Shown: positions 19,401-28,865 of the stretch, in pieces
How positions within the stretch are numbered: the stretch's first letter is position 1
How the letters are laid out: each line of letters opens with the position of its first letter
NCBI GenBank assembly: GCA_013112635.1
Contig: JABFGF010000011.1
Location: forward strand, 1-64,000
Direction: 5' to 3'
Origin: Calditrichota bacterium
GTDB lineage: Bacteria; Calditrichota; Calditrichia; Calditrichales; J004
DNA: 64,000 nt
Notes under the pieces: generated by a model
The model's database searches: none
Told to the model about the DNA's origin: nothing
The model's input: only the letters and a program-made list of their open reading frames with translations
Position numbers and translations under genes: made by a program

Positions 19401-19666
19401 CTCCAAATCCAATTTGCACTGATCGATTTTTGATCATCACGGTCATGCCGGAAAACCCGGAACTCGTATCCATCATAGCGGTTAAGACCATCTTGTGTAC
19501 CAAACCACATAAATCCACGGCTATCGTGATGAATGGCTGAAATAGTATTTTGGGAAAGCCCATCGGCAACAGTTAAGTGCTTGAAATTTATATCTTCCTG
19601 AGCAAAAGCTGTAGAAAAGAAAACAGTAAAAAAGAAAAAGAGTGCAATTTGAAATTTCATCGGCAT
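16484..19666 (-). CDS. propeller-sensor histidine kinase (HisKA_3 type)
   Basis: About 1060 residues. A signal peptide (FFSTAFAQ) leads into a periplasmic two-component-regulator propeller with many blades (repeats such as IWVGTTTSL and FLWIGTSDGLNRY, about 25-690), a Y_Y_Y domain (about 740-800), one membrane helix, and a compact kinase core with His868 in ADFHDEAGN and an ATPase ending GYGLTNMNSRAE. This kinase type pairs with NarL-type regulators, and such a gene follows 60 nt downstream. The start is uncertain: GTG 19669, ATG 19666 or ATG 19660. Confidence 0.93.
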   Translation of the reverse strand: MPMKFQIALFFFFTVFFSTAFAQEDINFKHLTVADGLSQNTISAIHHDSRGFMWFGTQDGLNRYDGYEFRVFRHDRDDQKSISANWIWSIEEDSSGHIWASTFGGGLSRFDRYTEEFITFKNDPDDPKSISHDTAWDFAEYPKGTFWVATNNGLNQMFIEKDKHGNILKAEFEYLPHDTVNNNVFRIVLAEGDYLWLTSPMGLYKFEIKTKTYTFYDLTPETDIFHRYQGSSNQAKSDYLWITSGEGLFRFNKKTAEVKHYINDPANPEKSIIDNSVISVLEADNGVVWVGTTTSLTLIYPSGNYQQLKHDQLNPGSLSHDYISSLYQDRNGLIWLGTRSGLDYYRPAAEKFKHIHFRAHSPNSMSSSSVISIIEDSFGFLWIGTSDGLNRYNPKTGKYQHYFKNTENPMRGPSSSYIIILFEDSNKNIWIGTRGGGVCLWERKTGLFKHFTNAGLPGISIGTILSIIEDEDNDIWVGSNGAGLFFYDKTKDTFEQMPFNIIDPTTEMNDLSVFSLFIDSQGTFYVGTAAGGINIFHKKNRTFEHILNDPEDKNSISNNRIISFLETRDGTIWVGTAQGLNKLVIDEKKTGAAKYSFIQYLAKDGLPNEVIYGILEDEQGYLWISTNKGIAKIDISSENISVRSFTKDDGLQDNEFNQNALIDKAGQMYFGGINGYNVFDPGKIRLNEHKPPVRLTHLKIIDKEVKPSSVNGSVLTKSITETRAFTLPWTHNVFSLEFAALDFTTPEKNQFAYKMEGFDDEWIKSGSRRFVTYTNLDPGEYIFRVRGSNNDGIWNEEGTSIGITITPPPWQTWWAYILYFIFLSAAIFSYIQFKVREKDKELEMFARIEKAKSEERAMVRKKASADFHDEAGNLITKISLFVELAKRTEKKESQTKGYLEKIEENTKQLSGGMRDFIWSLDPGKDNLLDTMSRLEDFGNSMFEYSDIQFRAIGLKKKLSSINLALDDRRAIVLIFKEAMNNCLKYSKAKKAFLRIDHENEKLKIIFSDNGVGFNLDTIENGYGLTNMNSRAEKVDAVLEIDSIPKKETQIIFIKNLDAKS

Positions 19667-19752
19667 CACGTTAGTTTTAAACTAAAAACAAAAGACCTTA
19701 TAAATATCTATAATTGCGCTGTTTATAACAAAAAAAGAAAGGGAAAAACACA

Positions 19753-20280
19753 ATGCAGAATTTCAGCTTAAAAAAGTCCATTGAAATTTTAGAGAAAACT
19801 CCTTCCGTTTTGGAAAACCTGCTTACCAATTTATCCGATAACTGGATTAATCAAAATGAAGGTGAGAATACCTGGAGCCCTTTTGATATTGTTGGCCATC
19901 TGCTACATGGTGAAAAAACGGATTGGATTACCAGGACGGAGAGAATAATAAAATATGGCACAGAGAAAGCTTTTGATCCGTTTGACCGCTTTGCCCAATT
20001 GGAGACATCGAAAGGAAAAACAATTAAGCAGCTTTTGAATGAGTTTGCCCGTTTGCGAAAAGAAAATCTGGCAGTATTATCAGAAATGAATATCCAGGAA
20101 AAAGATCTTGAAAAAAAAGGAATTCATCCAAATTTTGGTGAGGTGACTTTAAAGGAGCTTTTGGCAACGTGGGTTGTGCACGATCTTGGACACATCAGCC
20201 AGGTTGTGCGGGTTATGGCCAAACAATACAAGGAAGAGATTGGCCCCTGGAAAGCGTTTTTACCGATTGTAAATATGTAA
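19753..20280 (+). CDS. DinB-like metal-dependent protein
   Basis: A 175-residue four-helix-bundle protein of the DinB_2 family. The expected histidine triad is present: His49 (IVGHLLHGE), His143 and His147 (WVVHDLGHISQ). Family members include thiol-dependent transferases (bacillithiol and mycothiol S-transferases) and many of unknown role. Ribosome site GAAAGG. A single gene, divergent from the sensor kinase. Confidence 0.85.
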   Translation: MQNFSLKKSIEILEKTPSVLENLLTNLSDNWINQNEGENTWSPFDIVGHLLHGEKTDWITRTERIIKYGTEKAFDPFDRFAQLETSKGKTIKQLLNEFARLRKENLAVLSEMNIQEKDLEKKGIHPNFGEVTLKELLATWVVHDLGHISQVVRVMAKQYKEEIGPWKAFLPIVNM

Positions 20281-20306
20281 CCATCAAGAATTTAACCACG
20301 GATTAA

Positions 20307-20361
20307 CACTGATTTCCACCGAAAAGAGCATTTTTTTGTTCATAGGTTTTTAGAATCAGTG
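20307..20361. repeat. intergenic inverted repeat
   Basis: CACTGATT at 20307-20314 and AATCAGTG at 20354-20361 are perfect inverted arms with a 39-nt spacer. They lie between the DinB-like gene and the convergent hybrid kinase, within a stretch (ACCACGGATTAACACTG) that looks like a dispersed intergenic repeat. No gene lies in 20281-20472. Confidence 0.3.
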
Positions 20362-20472
20362 GCTAAAAATTTACCTTAAGATTGGCGAACAAGGAATGTC
20401 GATTGTAGAAGTAGTAGAATACACTGAATTGCCAAACCAGAAATATTTTTGTAGCATGGATTATAACTGTTT

Positions 20473-22386
20473 TTAATGCATATATTCCGTTTCCGGCAGC
20501 CACTTATTAAGCATTTCTTTTAAAGCATTTTTTTTGACAGGCTTTGAAATATAATCATCCATTCCTGCTTCAAGACATTTTTCCCTGTCACCGGCCAACG
20601 CATTAGCTGTCATTGCCAATATAGGTATTTGGTTTCCATCTTTTGTATCCCGGATATGTTTTGTTGCTTCAAATCCATCCATTACAGGCATTTGAACATC
20701 CATTAAAACAAGATCATACGAACCATTTTTAACAGCGTCTACAGCTAACTGGCCATTATCCACACAATCTGCTTTAAACCCAAGATTTTTTAGCATAACA
20801 CTCGCAACTTTGCGGTTTACTTTATTGTCTTCTGCTACCAAAATATTATATGGACTTTGGGCCAATTCATTCTGTTCAATCTGGCCCTCTTTAATATCAT
20901 CCATATTGCTGATTTCAGTTTTCTGTAAATCAGTTTCACCAGAGATATTTTTAGCCTCAATTTGCTTTTTTAAGATGACTGTAAACCAAAATGTAGATCC
21001 TTCTCCTTCAGTGCTTTCTACGCCAATTTCGCCACCTAACTTTTGCACCAGTTTTTTTGAAATAGCCAACCCGAGCCCCGTGCCACCATATTTTCGAGTT
21101 GTAGACGTATCTGCCTGTGTGAATATTTCAAATAGGCCATTTTGTTTGTCATTTGGAATACCGATACCTGTATCTTTTACTTCAAAACGTATTGATTGTG
21201 ATTTTTCAAAATCCTCAATTTTTTCTACACATATATTTATCTCGCCTTCTTTAGTAAACTTCAACGCATTGCCCACCAAATTAACCAACACTTGTCGGAG
21301 TCGCCCAACATCACCAATAACATTTTGATTTACCGATTTTATAGAATATGAAAAACTCAGTCCCTTCTTTTTCACTTCATAATCAACCAAACCTTTAACC
21401 TGCTTGATTAAAGCTTCAATATTAAAATTAATGTCTTCTAAAATAATTTTTCCTGCTTCAATTTTAGAAAAATCTAAAATATTATTTATAATCGTTAATA
21501 ATGTATCGCCGGAATTCACAATAATATCTAAATACTCACGTTGGTCATCCATTAAGCCTGAATCCTGTAAAAGTTCTGCTGTTCCAATGATCCCATTCAT
21601 GGGAGTTCGGATTTCATGACTCATATTTGCAAGAAAATCACTTTTGGCTTTATTCGCGGCTTCAGCTTTGCGCCGTGATTCAATTATTTCAGCTTCCCGT
21701 TTTTTCTGAAGAATCAAAAAATCTCCCAGCATATGAACTGAAGAACTAAGTCTTCTTATCTCCTCTGATGACCTAAGTTTAATATTAGTTTTTAATTCTC
21801 CTTTGGACAGCCGGATAAGGCTTCGATTAATCTTGCCAATTGGATTTATTATTATGCGGTGGACAACTAATAAAAATAATAGAAAAAGTGTTGATAAAAC
21901 GATGGCGATCATAAATCTGGTTTTAATAATATGATTATCAATAACGGCTAATGCTGGATTTAAGTCAAAAGTGATCAAGAGTGAACCAAAGTTTTCTCCT
22001 TCATATTCAAGACTCTCCACTAATTGATAGACATTTTCGTTTGCAATCGATGATTCTTTCTTCAATTCGGCAAGGATATTGCCTTCTTCGTTTTCTATTG
22101 AAATACTTATAATGTTGGTGTCATTTAGAACTATCCCTTCAGCAATGGTTTGTAAAACCGGGCGGTCTTCTATAATAACGGCATCGATCATTGTTGATGA
22201 AAGGACATTAATTGTATTCCTGTTTGATGTCATCATCTTGTCAATAAGAAAGCCTCGTTCAAACTGACGAACGAATCCCGGAACTACAATAATAAAAATG
22301 CAAAGGAGCAAAACGAGAATTGTAACTAATTGGCGCCAAATCGGCCATTTCGAGAAGTTGAATTTCAAGTGGTTTAATTCAAACAT
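20473..22386 (-). CDS. membrane hybrid histidine kinase
   Basis: 637 residues: a membrane helix at about 18-40, a periplasmic sensor of roughly 120 residues, a second helix at about 155-178, HAMP and a coiled coil, HisKA with His257 in [10 protein letters not shown], an ATPase with GTGLGLAIS, and a receiver with Asp563 in [11 protein letters not shown]. No output domain is attached, so phosphate must pass to another protein. It lies 60 nt downstream of a PhnD-like binding protein on the same strand, which probably supplies the signal. Confidence 0.93.
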   Translation of the reverse strand: MFELNHLKFNFSKWPIWRQLVTILVLLLCIFIIVVPGFVRQFERGFLIDKMMTSNRNTINVLSSTMIDAVIIEDRPVLQTIAEGIVLNDTNIISISIENEEGNILAELKKESSIANENVYQLVESLEYEGENFGSLLITFDLNPALAVIDNHIIKTRFMIAIVLSTLFLLFLLVVHRIIINPIGKINRSLIRLSKGELKTNIKLRSSEEIRRLSSSVHMLGDFLILQKKREAEIIESRRKAEAANKAKSDFLANMSHEIRTPMNGIIGTAELLQDSGLMDDQREYLDIIVNSGDTLLTIINNILDFSKIEAGKIILEDINFNIEALIKQVKGLVDYEVKKKGLSFSYSIKSVNQNVIGDVGRLRQVLVNLVGNALKFTKEGEINICVEKIEDFEKSQSIRFEVKDTGIGIPNDKQNGLFEIFTQADTSTTRKYGGTGLGLAISKKLVQKLGGEIGVESTEGEGSTFWFTVILKKQIEAKNISGETDLQKTEISNMDDIKEGQIEQNELAQSPYNILVAEDNKVNRKVASVMLKNLGFKADCVDNGQLAVDAVKNGSYDLVLMDVQMPVMDGFEATKHIRDTKDGNQIPILAMTANALAGDREKCLEAGMDDYISKPVKKNALKEMLNKWLPETEYMH

Positions 22387-22446
22387 TGTTTTGCGAATTA
22401 TTTATTTTTACAAATGATTCTTTGATTAGCTTTTAGACTGTGCACG

Positions 22447-23280
22447 CTATTTAAAAAATTCCGCGTTTCTTTTTATTGATTCCCTGATTTTCTGAAAATC
22501 ACTATCGCTGCCTTTTACAAAACCATCTTTTTTTAAAGCTTTTAATGCTTTTGCATCTTTTAATTCCAATAATACATTTTGTATTGCTAGATAAATTTTT
22601 TCATCCATATTGCCAGATGCTATCCATGGTTTGGTTACATTTTCAAACCGGGCGATCTCTCGTAGAGATAATCCTTTTTTCACCAGCTTTTTAAATGTAC
22701 TTTCTTTTAAAGAGCCTGCATCAAAATTTCCGGCAGCCACTTCGGTCCCAACTAAATCATGGCGTCCAAGATACTTGTATTCCAGTAAATCAGAACTCAT
22801 AACATTGTTATCAATCATGTGTTGTTGGGCCAGGTATCGGCCGATTGTTGAATTTTTATTTCCAAAAGCGAACTTTTTACCCTTTAAATCTTTAACCGAT
22901 TTAATTGGACTGTTTTCCTGAGTACAGAAAATTCCATAGAAAGTATTTTTACCCTTTATACTTTCAAGTGTGATAATTCTTAATTTATCGTTTTGATCTT
23001 TTGCTTTTACATAACTGGCGGGACCAAAGCGGGAAAAATCAACTTTACCGGTAATAAGATCATCAATCCCCTGAGTATAGCTTTTAGCAACATGTATTTT
23101 TATTTTTATTGGTTTTCCCAAATATTCACTTAAACCATTTTCCAGCACTTTCATCACAGGCCTAAATTGTTTTATCATTTCTGTCGGCTTATCTGATGCA
23201 TATATGCCAAATGTTAAATTGGTCTGGCTAAACCCGTTTAAAATGGCCAAAAATACAATCCAAAGAATAGTAAGTTTCAT
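22447..23280 (-). CDS. PhnD-like periplasmic binding protein
   Basis: 277 residues with a signal peptide (ILNGFSQ) and the PhnD/transferrin-like bilobal fold: TFGIYASDKPTEM, VDFSRFGPASYV, LKGKKFAFGNKNSTIGRYLAQ and the GTEVAAGNFDAG hinge region. In transporters this fold captures phosphonate or phosphite-like anions. Here no permease or ATPase gene is near, and the next gene is a hybrid kinase, so a receptor role that presents ligand to the kinase is more likely. Ligand unknown. Confidence 0.85.
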   Translation of the reverse strand: MKLTILWIVFLAILNGFSQTNLTFGIYASDKPTEMIKQFRPVMKVLENGLSEYLGKPIKIKIHVAKSYTQGIDDLITGKVDFSRFGPASYVKAKDQNDKLRIITLESIKGKNTFYGIFCTQENSPIKSVKDLKGKKFAFGNKNSTIGRYLAQQHMIDNNVMSSDLLEYKYLGRHDLVGTEVAAGNFDAGSLKESTFKKLVKKGLSLREIARFENVTKPWIASGNMDEKIYLAIQNVLLELKDAKALKALKKDGFVKGSDSDFQKIRESIKRNAEFFK

Positions 23281-23372
23281 TCTTTTATCTCATAATTATG
23301 TTATTTAAATCTTATAACTTATATGTCGGGATAAAATAATTAAACTTAATTTCAACGGAGGGAATGAAAACA

Positions 23373-23489
23373 ATGCGAGCTTTGATTTTTCAATGGATCA
23401 GGAATATCATTTCCTTATTTGAAAAAGATTGTATTTGTTTTGATGGGTATAATTCTGGAGAAGGAGTTGTGTACTTGCAGGTCGAATGA
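23373..23489 (+). CDS. small hypothetical ORF
   Basis: A 38-residue frame (ATG 23373; an in-frame ATG lies at 23364) with a strong GGAGGGA ribosome site at good distance and a hairpin ten bases past its stop. The N-terminal half is hydrophobic-aromatic (ALIFQWIRNIISLF). No family is recognised. The gap 23281-23560 is otherwise empty, apart from the terminator. Confidence 0.35.
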   Translation: MRALIFQWIRNIISLFEKDCICFDGYNSGEGVVYLQVE

Positions 23490-23498
23490 TAACGAAAA

Positions 23499-23532
23499 TT
23501 GGATTTCCCATAAATAAAGCTGGGAAATCCAA
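23499..23532. terminator. rho-independent terminator
   Basis: A perfect 12-bp inverted repeat (TTGGATTTCCCA / TGGGAAATCCAA) with a 10-nt loop. Leftward it is followed by TTTTCGTT, so it ends the cyclophilin transcript. It could also serve the small rightward frame ending at 23489. Confidence 0.8.
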
Positions 23533-23560
23533 AGAAAATTAATTTTTAATATAAGAGGCT

Positions 23561-24082
23561 TTACTTGCGGGAATACTTCATATCCAAAGTTGAATCCCAT
23601 TCTGCAACTTTATCTTTTGTCTGGGCAAACAAGGCATCCGTATCACCTTCAATTGTGATAGAATTTATCTCATCGTCCTGGGCAATTGAATCTACCACTT
23701 TTTGATCTGCGTCTGAGACTACAGAACCAAAAACAGAATGCTTGCCGTCCAGCCAAGGTGTTGCGCCATGTGTAATAAAAAACTGGCTGCCGTTTGTGCC
23801 AGGCCCTGCATTGGCCATGGAAAGAATACCCGGTTTGTCGTGCACCAGCGACGAATCAAACTCATCATCAAACATATAGCCTGGGCCTCCTCGGCCTGTT
23901 CCATCCGGACAACCACCCTGGATCATAAAATCCGGAATAACGCGGTGAAAAATTAAACCATCGTAGTAACCACGTTGGGCCAGGTTGGCAAAGTTTGCCA
24001 CTGTATGTGGAACTTTATCGGCAAAAAGGGTCACATTTATTTTCCCTTTGCTGGTATCAAAAACTGCTTTTATAGCTGACAT
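23561..24082 (-). CDS. cyclophilin-type peptidyl-prolyl isomerase
   Basis: 173 residues without a signal peptide. The cyclophilin core is complete: [13 protein letters not shown] with the catalytic Arg, [11 protein letters not shown] and [10 protein letters not shown]. It is therefore a cytoplasmic foldase, like PpiB. The tail of about 30 residues after the core ([16 protein letters not shown]) is family-variable. Single gene, with its own terminator downstream. Confidence 0.93.
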   Translation of the reverse strand: MSAIKAVFDTSKGKINVTLFADKVPHTVANFANLAQRGYYDGLIFHRVIPDFMIQGGCPDGTGRGGPGYMFDDEFDSSLVHDKPGILSMANAGPGTNGSQFFITHGATPWLDGKHSVFGSVVSDADQKVVDSIAQDDEINSITIEGDTDALFAQTKDKVAEWDSTLDMKYSRK

Positions 24083-24234
24083 TGTCTTCCCCTTTTCAAA
24101 TTTTAATCAAAGGTTTAATATAATAGCCAAACCCAAACTTTGCACATTTATTGTTCAACATTCGATGTTATGGTTAAAAAATGCATAAATGGTCGATTTA
24201 TTGACATATACAAAAAATCAAATTGAGGTGTTTT

Positions 24235-26961
24235 ATGTTTAATCTGCGTACAAAGGTTATTGTAACAGCGCTATTATTTTGCTTAACCCCGCTCATTATA
24301 TCACATACCGGCAGTTATTGGGAAAATGAAGAATTGCTGCATTCCCAAGTAAAGCAGAAACTCCATTCCACTGCCTTGTTAAAACAAAAAGCATTAAGTA
24401 GCCATTTAGATATGTTAAAACATATGGCCAAGAGCATGGCTTCAACGCAGTCTTTAATCGATTTTGTTAGTCTGGATGATACTAAAAAAGAGCTTTCTTC
24501 TAATATTCTACTGCAATTTCAAGAACAACATTGGGGAGTAATGCATCATATTTTTTTATGTGATGCTAATGGAAATGTAATTTTAAGCCCTGACCATAAT
24601 AATTCTGGAAAATCACACTTGGGTGAAAACATTTCTTCATCACCATTTTTTAGACCTGCACTGCAAAGTACGCAAGTAACCGATTTTTATGGATTCGAGG
24701 AAACTGATCATTATCACCAATTGATGCTTGAACCCGTTAAAAATCAAGATGGAAACATTGCCGGTGTTATAGTTTTTGAAATAGACATTGCTCATATCAC
24801 CAATTTAATTAACGATGGATTTGAAAATGGTGACAATGGAAAAATTTTTCTGACAACTCTCTCCAAAATTCCGGTTGTAAAAACAAAAAAAGAAAACAAA
24901 ACTGCTGTTTCAAACCCCGTAATTGAATCCGTATTAAAAAAGAATGAATCGTTTGGCATTTATGTAAATAACGATGAAAAAGAAGTACTTGCCTATTATT
25001 ATAAAGATAACCAATACCCTTGGATATTAGCTCTGGAGATTGAGAAAGATCAGGCATTTGCTGCCCTTGATGGGAGTTTTAGTAAATTTTTAATTAACCT
25101 TTTTATTACGATGATAGTAGTTACATTATTAGCATTGGCCATAAGCACAAAACTTTCAAAGCCTATCGAAAAACTTTCCGTTGCTGCTGAAAATATAGCA
25201 GAAGGCGATTTATCATATAATATAGATTATTCATCTAAAGATGAAGTTGGCCAATTAGCAGACTCTTTTAGGTATTTAATGGAAACCCAAAAACATAAAG
25301 CAAATCAGATCGAAGAAATTGCTAGTGGTAACTTAAATGTGGACATAAAATTAGCTTCCGATAATGATAGTCTTGGCAAATCCATGCAAATAATGCATAA
25401 AAGCCTCGTCGAAAGCAAAGCAACGATTACATCTGCCCTGGAAGAAGCACAAAACAAAGCAGATATTTTAAATGAAGTTCCAAACCCAACTTTTGTTGTT
25501 GACAAAGAAATGACCATAAAATATATCAATCCTGCTGGAGCAAAAGCTGCCGGGGTAAAAATTGAGCAAGCACTTGGCAAAAAATGTTTTCACCTTTTTA
25601 AGAATCCGCAGTGCAATACAGACCAGTGTGCTACGGCATGTGCAATGCGTACAAATAAGCAAACAGAAAATGAAACGGTTGTTGATGCCACAGGAACCCC
25701 TATTCGCTATGTTGGGGCACCTTTAACCGATAATGACGGCAATGTTATTGGGGGCATTGAACAAATTTTTGATATTACAGAAATAAAAGAAGTTATAAAC
25801 AATGTAAACAAAACTACTGAAGTATTGGCAAATGGAAATCTTTCTGCAAGAGTAAATTCAGAAAATGCCCACGGTGATTATCTCCATTTAATAAATGGTG
25901 TAAACAAAGTGATCGACGATTTGATTAAACCAACAGAAGAGGCTATTCAAAGTCTTTCCAGGATGGCGAGCGGTGACATGACACAATATATGGTTGGAGA
26001 TTATAAAGGGGATTATAAAAAACTTCAAAATGCACTTAACTCAAGTTTGGACTCTGTAAATAAAATGTTATACGGGGTCACTACTGCTTCTACCCAGGTT
26101 CAGGACGGATCCAAGCAGGTTTCAGACTCAAGCCAGCAACTTTCGCAAGGGGCAACAGAACAAGCCAGTGCTTTAGAGCAAGTTACTGCTTCCCTGACGG
26201 AGTTTAGTTCACGGACGGATAAAAATGCTGAAAATGCAGATGCTGCCAACAAGCTCAGCGATGAAGCCCGCCTTGATGCACAAAAAAGTAATGCTCAAAT
26301 GACATCCATGTTAGGTGCAATGAGTGATATTAATGAGTCTTCTGGTAAAATATCAAAAATTGTTAAAACAATTGAAGACATCGCTTTCCAAACAAACTTA
26401 TTGGCATTGAATGCTGCCGTAGAGGCCGCACGTGCCGGTGTCCATGGAAAAGGATTTGCTGTCGTTGCAGAAGAAGTCCGTAATTTGGCCCAACGTAGTG
26501 CAAAAGCTGTCCAAGAGACTACTGCAATAATTGAAGAGTCTATTGAAAAGGCAAAAAATGGAACCCAGATAGCCAACGAAACTGCCAAATCCCTAAAAGA
26601 AATTGACACTAAAGTTACCAGCGTCAGTGAGCTGATTGATGAAATCGCAGTCTCTTCCAATGAACAATCAGCCGGTGTAAAACAAACTGCAGAAGGATTG
26701 AGCCAAATAGATAAGGTAACCCAAATCAATACAGCCAGCTCAGAAGAAACTGCAGCTGCCTCTGAAGAATTATCGAGTCAGGCAACAGAACTAAAATCCA
26801 TGCTTTCTCAGTTTAAAATAAAAACTGAAACATACATTGAGGACTTTGTAGAAAAGGAAGAGGAGCCAAAAGTAAAACCAAAACGAAGAAAAAAAACCAC
26901 CACATCAGAAAAAAAAGAAATTCAGATAACTTTGGACGATAACGATTTTGGTAGTTTTTAG
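24235..26961 (+). CDS. methyl-accepting chemotaxis protein with Cache and PAS domains
   Basis: About 908 residues. First membrane helix near 5-22, a periplasmic Cache sensor (about 30-275), second helix (about 278-300), HAMP, a cytoplasmic PAS domain (about 410-510), a further HAMP-like stretch, then the MCP signalling hairpin with its tip around 714-735 ([18 protein letters not shown]). The PAS domain carries four cysteines at 451, 460, 465 and 469. A lysine-rich linker ends in DFGSF, which fits the CheR/CheB-tether pattern x-aromatic-x-x-aromatic. The ATG at 24235 follows GAGGTG; a TTG at 24223 is less likely. No che genes are nearby. Confidence 0.93.
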   Translation: MFNLRTKVIVTALLFCLTPLIISHTGSYWENEELLHSQVKQKLHSTALLKQKALSSHLDMLKHMAKSMASTQSLIDFVSLDDTKKELSSNILLQFQEQHWGVMHHIFLCDANGNVILSPDHNNSGKSHLGENISSSPFFRPALQSTQVTDFYGFEETDHYHQLMLEPVKNQDGNIAGVIVFEIDIAHITNLINDGFENGDNGKIFLTTLSKIPVVKTKKENKTAVSNPVIESVLKKNESFGIYVNNDEKEVLAYYYKDNQYPWILALEIEKDQAFAALDGSFSKFLINLFITMIVVTLLALAISTKLSKPIEKLSVAAENIAEGDLSYNIDYSSKDEVGQLADSFRYLMETQKHKANQIEEIASGNLNVDIKLASDNDSLGKSMQIMHKSLVESKATITSALEEAQNKADILNEVPNPTFVVDKEMTIKYINPAGAKAAGVKIEQALGKKCFHLFKNPQCNTDQCATACAMRTNKQTENETVVDATGTPIRYVGAPLTDNDGNVIGGIEQIFDITEIKEVINNVNKTTEVLANGNLSARVNSENAHGDYLHLINGVNKVIDDLIKPTEEAIQSLSRMASGDMTQYMVGDYKGDYKKLQNALNSSLDSVNKMLYGVTTASTQVQDGSKQVSDSSQQLSQGATEQASALEQVTASLTEFSSRTDKNAENADAANKLSDEARLDAQKSNAQMTSMLGAMSDINESSGKISKIVKTIEDIAFQTNLLALNAAVEAARAGVHGKGFAVVAEEVRNLAQRSAKAVQETTAIIEESIEKAKNGTQIANETAKSLKEIDTKVTSVSELIDEIAVSSNEQSAGVKQTAEGLSQIDKVTQINTASSEETAAASEELSSQATELKSMLSQFKIKTETYIEDFVEKEEEPKVKPKRRKKTTTSEKKEIQITLDDNDFGSF

Positions 26962-26990
26962 AATTCAGTTTATTGTGAATGGAACCAAAC

Positions 26991-27023
26991 AAAAGCCTTC
27001 TCTTAATTGAGCGGGCTTTTTTA
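26991..27023. terminator. rho-independent terminator
   Basis: AAAAGCC (26991-26997) pairs with GGCTTTT (27014-27020), followed by TTATTTT. It ends the chemoreceptor gene and overlaps the stop region of the convergent MFS gene. Confidence 0.75.
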
Positions 27024-28175
27024 TTTTACGCTAGCTGCCTTGCTGATACTTGATGTAATTAACTGCGCCGCAATCAAAGAAACTACGCTCATTAGTGCAC
27101 CTGCCAAAAATGGAATCCTGTAATCAACAATCCAAGCCAAACCACCAAGTGCCGGGATAACAACAGCGGCAATATGATTTATTGTAAATCCAACCGCCAT
27201 ACTAGGGGCGATGTCACACGGATCACCAACTTTTTGGAAATATGTGCGAATTGCAATTGAGAAGTTAAAGAAAATATGATCCAGAATATACAGAACTGCA
27301 ACTATAAGTTTGCTTTCAACAAATGCATAAGCTGTAAAAATAAAAATCAAACTAAAATATTCCAGAGATAAAACCTTCTGCTCTCCAAAACGAATAATTG
27401 CTTTGCCAATTGCGGGGCTTAAGAAATAATTGATCGCATTATTCAAAACAAAAAGAATAGTAATTTCCTGAATACTAAATTCAAATTTTTGCACCAGTAA
27501 AAAAACTGCAAAAGCAACAAAAATCTGACGCCGGGCACCAGACATAAATGTTAAGAAATAAAAAAGACTGTACTTTTTACAGAAAATCATTTTTTTGCGC
27601 TGAGGAACTAAATTATCCCTTGTCGGGTTTTGCAGCATACCCCAAAATCCGGCAGATACAATTAAAACCCCAACCAGCAAAAACATTATTTTGTAGCTAA
27701 GAAAAAAGCTGATCAGAAAAATGACCAGTCCCATTCCAATGCTTGATGCCGCAGCAAAACTACGTAATTTCCCAAAAACCCAGGGTGATGTATTTTGATC
27801 AAAATATTGCAGGGTAAGTGACTGGTTTGTGGTTTCATAATAATGAAAACCAAAACTCATAATAAGTGTTGTAAATATCAGGCCATAATAAGATGGGAAA
27901 TAACCGGTCAGCGCCACACCTAAACCCAAAGTGGCAATTGAAATAGCTGATAAACGGTGTTCTTTTATAATCAATATGAGGAAGATTGCCAATAATGCCA
28001 GGAACCCGGGAATCTCCCGCACAGATTGAATGATCCCAATATGGTTGCCATCAAGATTAACAATCTCTACGGCAAAATTATTAAAAAGTGTACGCCAAGC
28101 CTGGAACCCTGCAGTCGATGCAATTGTCATTAAGGCCAGGAAGCGGAACATTGGATCTTTTGTGGCAATTTTCAT
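27021..28175 (-). CDS. MFS transporter
   Basis: 384 residues with about 11-12 predicted membrane helices and a central basic loop (RDNLVPQRKK), in the plan of the major facilitator superfamily. The substrate cannot be told. Its ATG overlaps the stop of the upstream amidase gene (ATGA), so translation is coupled. With a peptidoglycan amidase as partner, import of muropeptides or sugar-peptides is a reasonable guess, but only by context. Confidence 0.85.
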   Translation of the reverse strand: MKIATKDPMFRFLALMTIASTAGFQAWRTLFNNFAVEIVNLDGNHIGIIQSVREIPGFLALLAIFLILIIKEHRLSAISIATLGLGVALTGYFPSYYGLIFTTLIMSFGFHYYETTNQSLTLQYFDQNTSPWVFGKLRSFAAASSIGMGLVIFLISFFLSYKIMFLLVGVLIVSAGFWGMLQNPTRDNLVPQRKKMIFCKKYSLFYFLTFMSGARRQIFVAFAVFLLVQKFEFSIQEITILFVLNNAINYFLSPAIGKAIIRFGEQKVLSLEYFSLIFIFTAYAFVESKLIVAVLYILDHIFFNFSIAIRTYFQKVGDPCDIAPSMAVGFTINHIAAVVIPALGGLAWIVDYRIPFLAGALMSVVSLIAAQLITSSISKAASVK

Positions 28176-28774
28176 TTTGTCTCAGATTCTGCAAGAATTT
28201 TTGCCACGCCTTTTACAATTGTACCATCTTCAAGATATTTATATAAATCCTTGCCAGGGCAAACTGTCATTTTTGAATAGTCCTTATGCCCAGCAATATT
28301 TTCAATGGGAACATTGTATTTTTCTGCCAACCAGGCCGTTAATCCAATAATACTTTTTAACTGCGCTTCAGATATTTTCTGTATTTCATAATTCCCGGCA
28401 ACGTTTATCAACGCATGTCCTGTTGGATCGTATTCTGTATTTGTATCTCCGGGATATTGAATGGGTCGGCATTCATAAATCTTGCCGGTTAAGTCAATTG
28501 TATAGTGATATGGAATATCCATCCATTTCTTTTCCTCCATACTAAAGCGCTGTAAATTTCGCATATATTGTTGTGGATCTTTGTCTGCTTTTAACTCAAC
28601 GCCACCATGATGAATCGTAATATGGGATATTGAATGCTCAGGCATATCAGCAAAATGCTCTTTGCCACCCCACTGCTCTTTTGTAGTTATCTCCGGCCTG
28701 GGAGTTTTTAAATCCTTTGTCCCTGCGCAGGACAATATTAATATCGCCATTAACAACATTGCTAAATGTTTCAT
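28172..28774 (-). CDS. N-acetylmuramoyl-L-alanine amidase lipoprotein
   Basis: 200 residues: lipobox LSCAG and an Amidase_2 (PGRP/AmpD-like) domain. Zinc ligands are visible as His in ITIHHGG and in the C-terminal AGHKDYSKMTVCPG. The Tyr in HYTIDLTGKIYECRP is typical. It cleaves the bond between MurNAc and the stem peptide, here from a membrane anchor. The start at 28774 has AGAGGTG before it; the longer frame from 28849 does not. It is coupled to the MFS gene by an ATGA overlap. Confidence 0.92.
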   Translation of the reverse strand: MKHLAMLLMAILILSCAGTKDLKTPRPEITTKEQWGGKEHFADMPEHSISHITIHHGGVELKADKDPQQYMRNLQRFSMEEKKWMDIPYHYTIDLTGKIYECRPIQYPGDTNTEYDPTGHALINVAGNYEIQKISEAQLKSIIGLTAWLAEKYNVPIENIAGHKDYSKMTVCPGKDLYKYLEDGTIVKGVAKILAESETK

Positions 28775-28865
28775 TATTTCACCTCTTATTTTGCGCACAG
28801 ACCGTTTCACTAATCTGTGCTTGATCGCTGGATATTTCAGAGATAACAAAGTGGTCTCTGGAATA

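Noticed and set aside
20810-21328. 172-codon rightward frame within the hybrid kinase at 20473-22386
   Set aside because: Antisense to the ATPase domain; Ser/Ile-rich shadow translation.
22447-23280. PhnD-like protein as part of an ABC importer
   Set aside because: No permease or ATPase gene lies near; the adjacent gene is a kinase.
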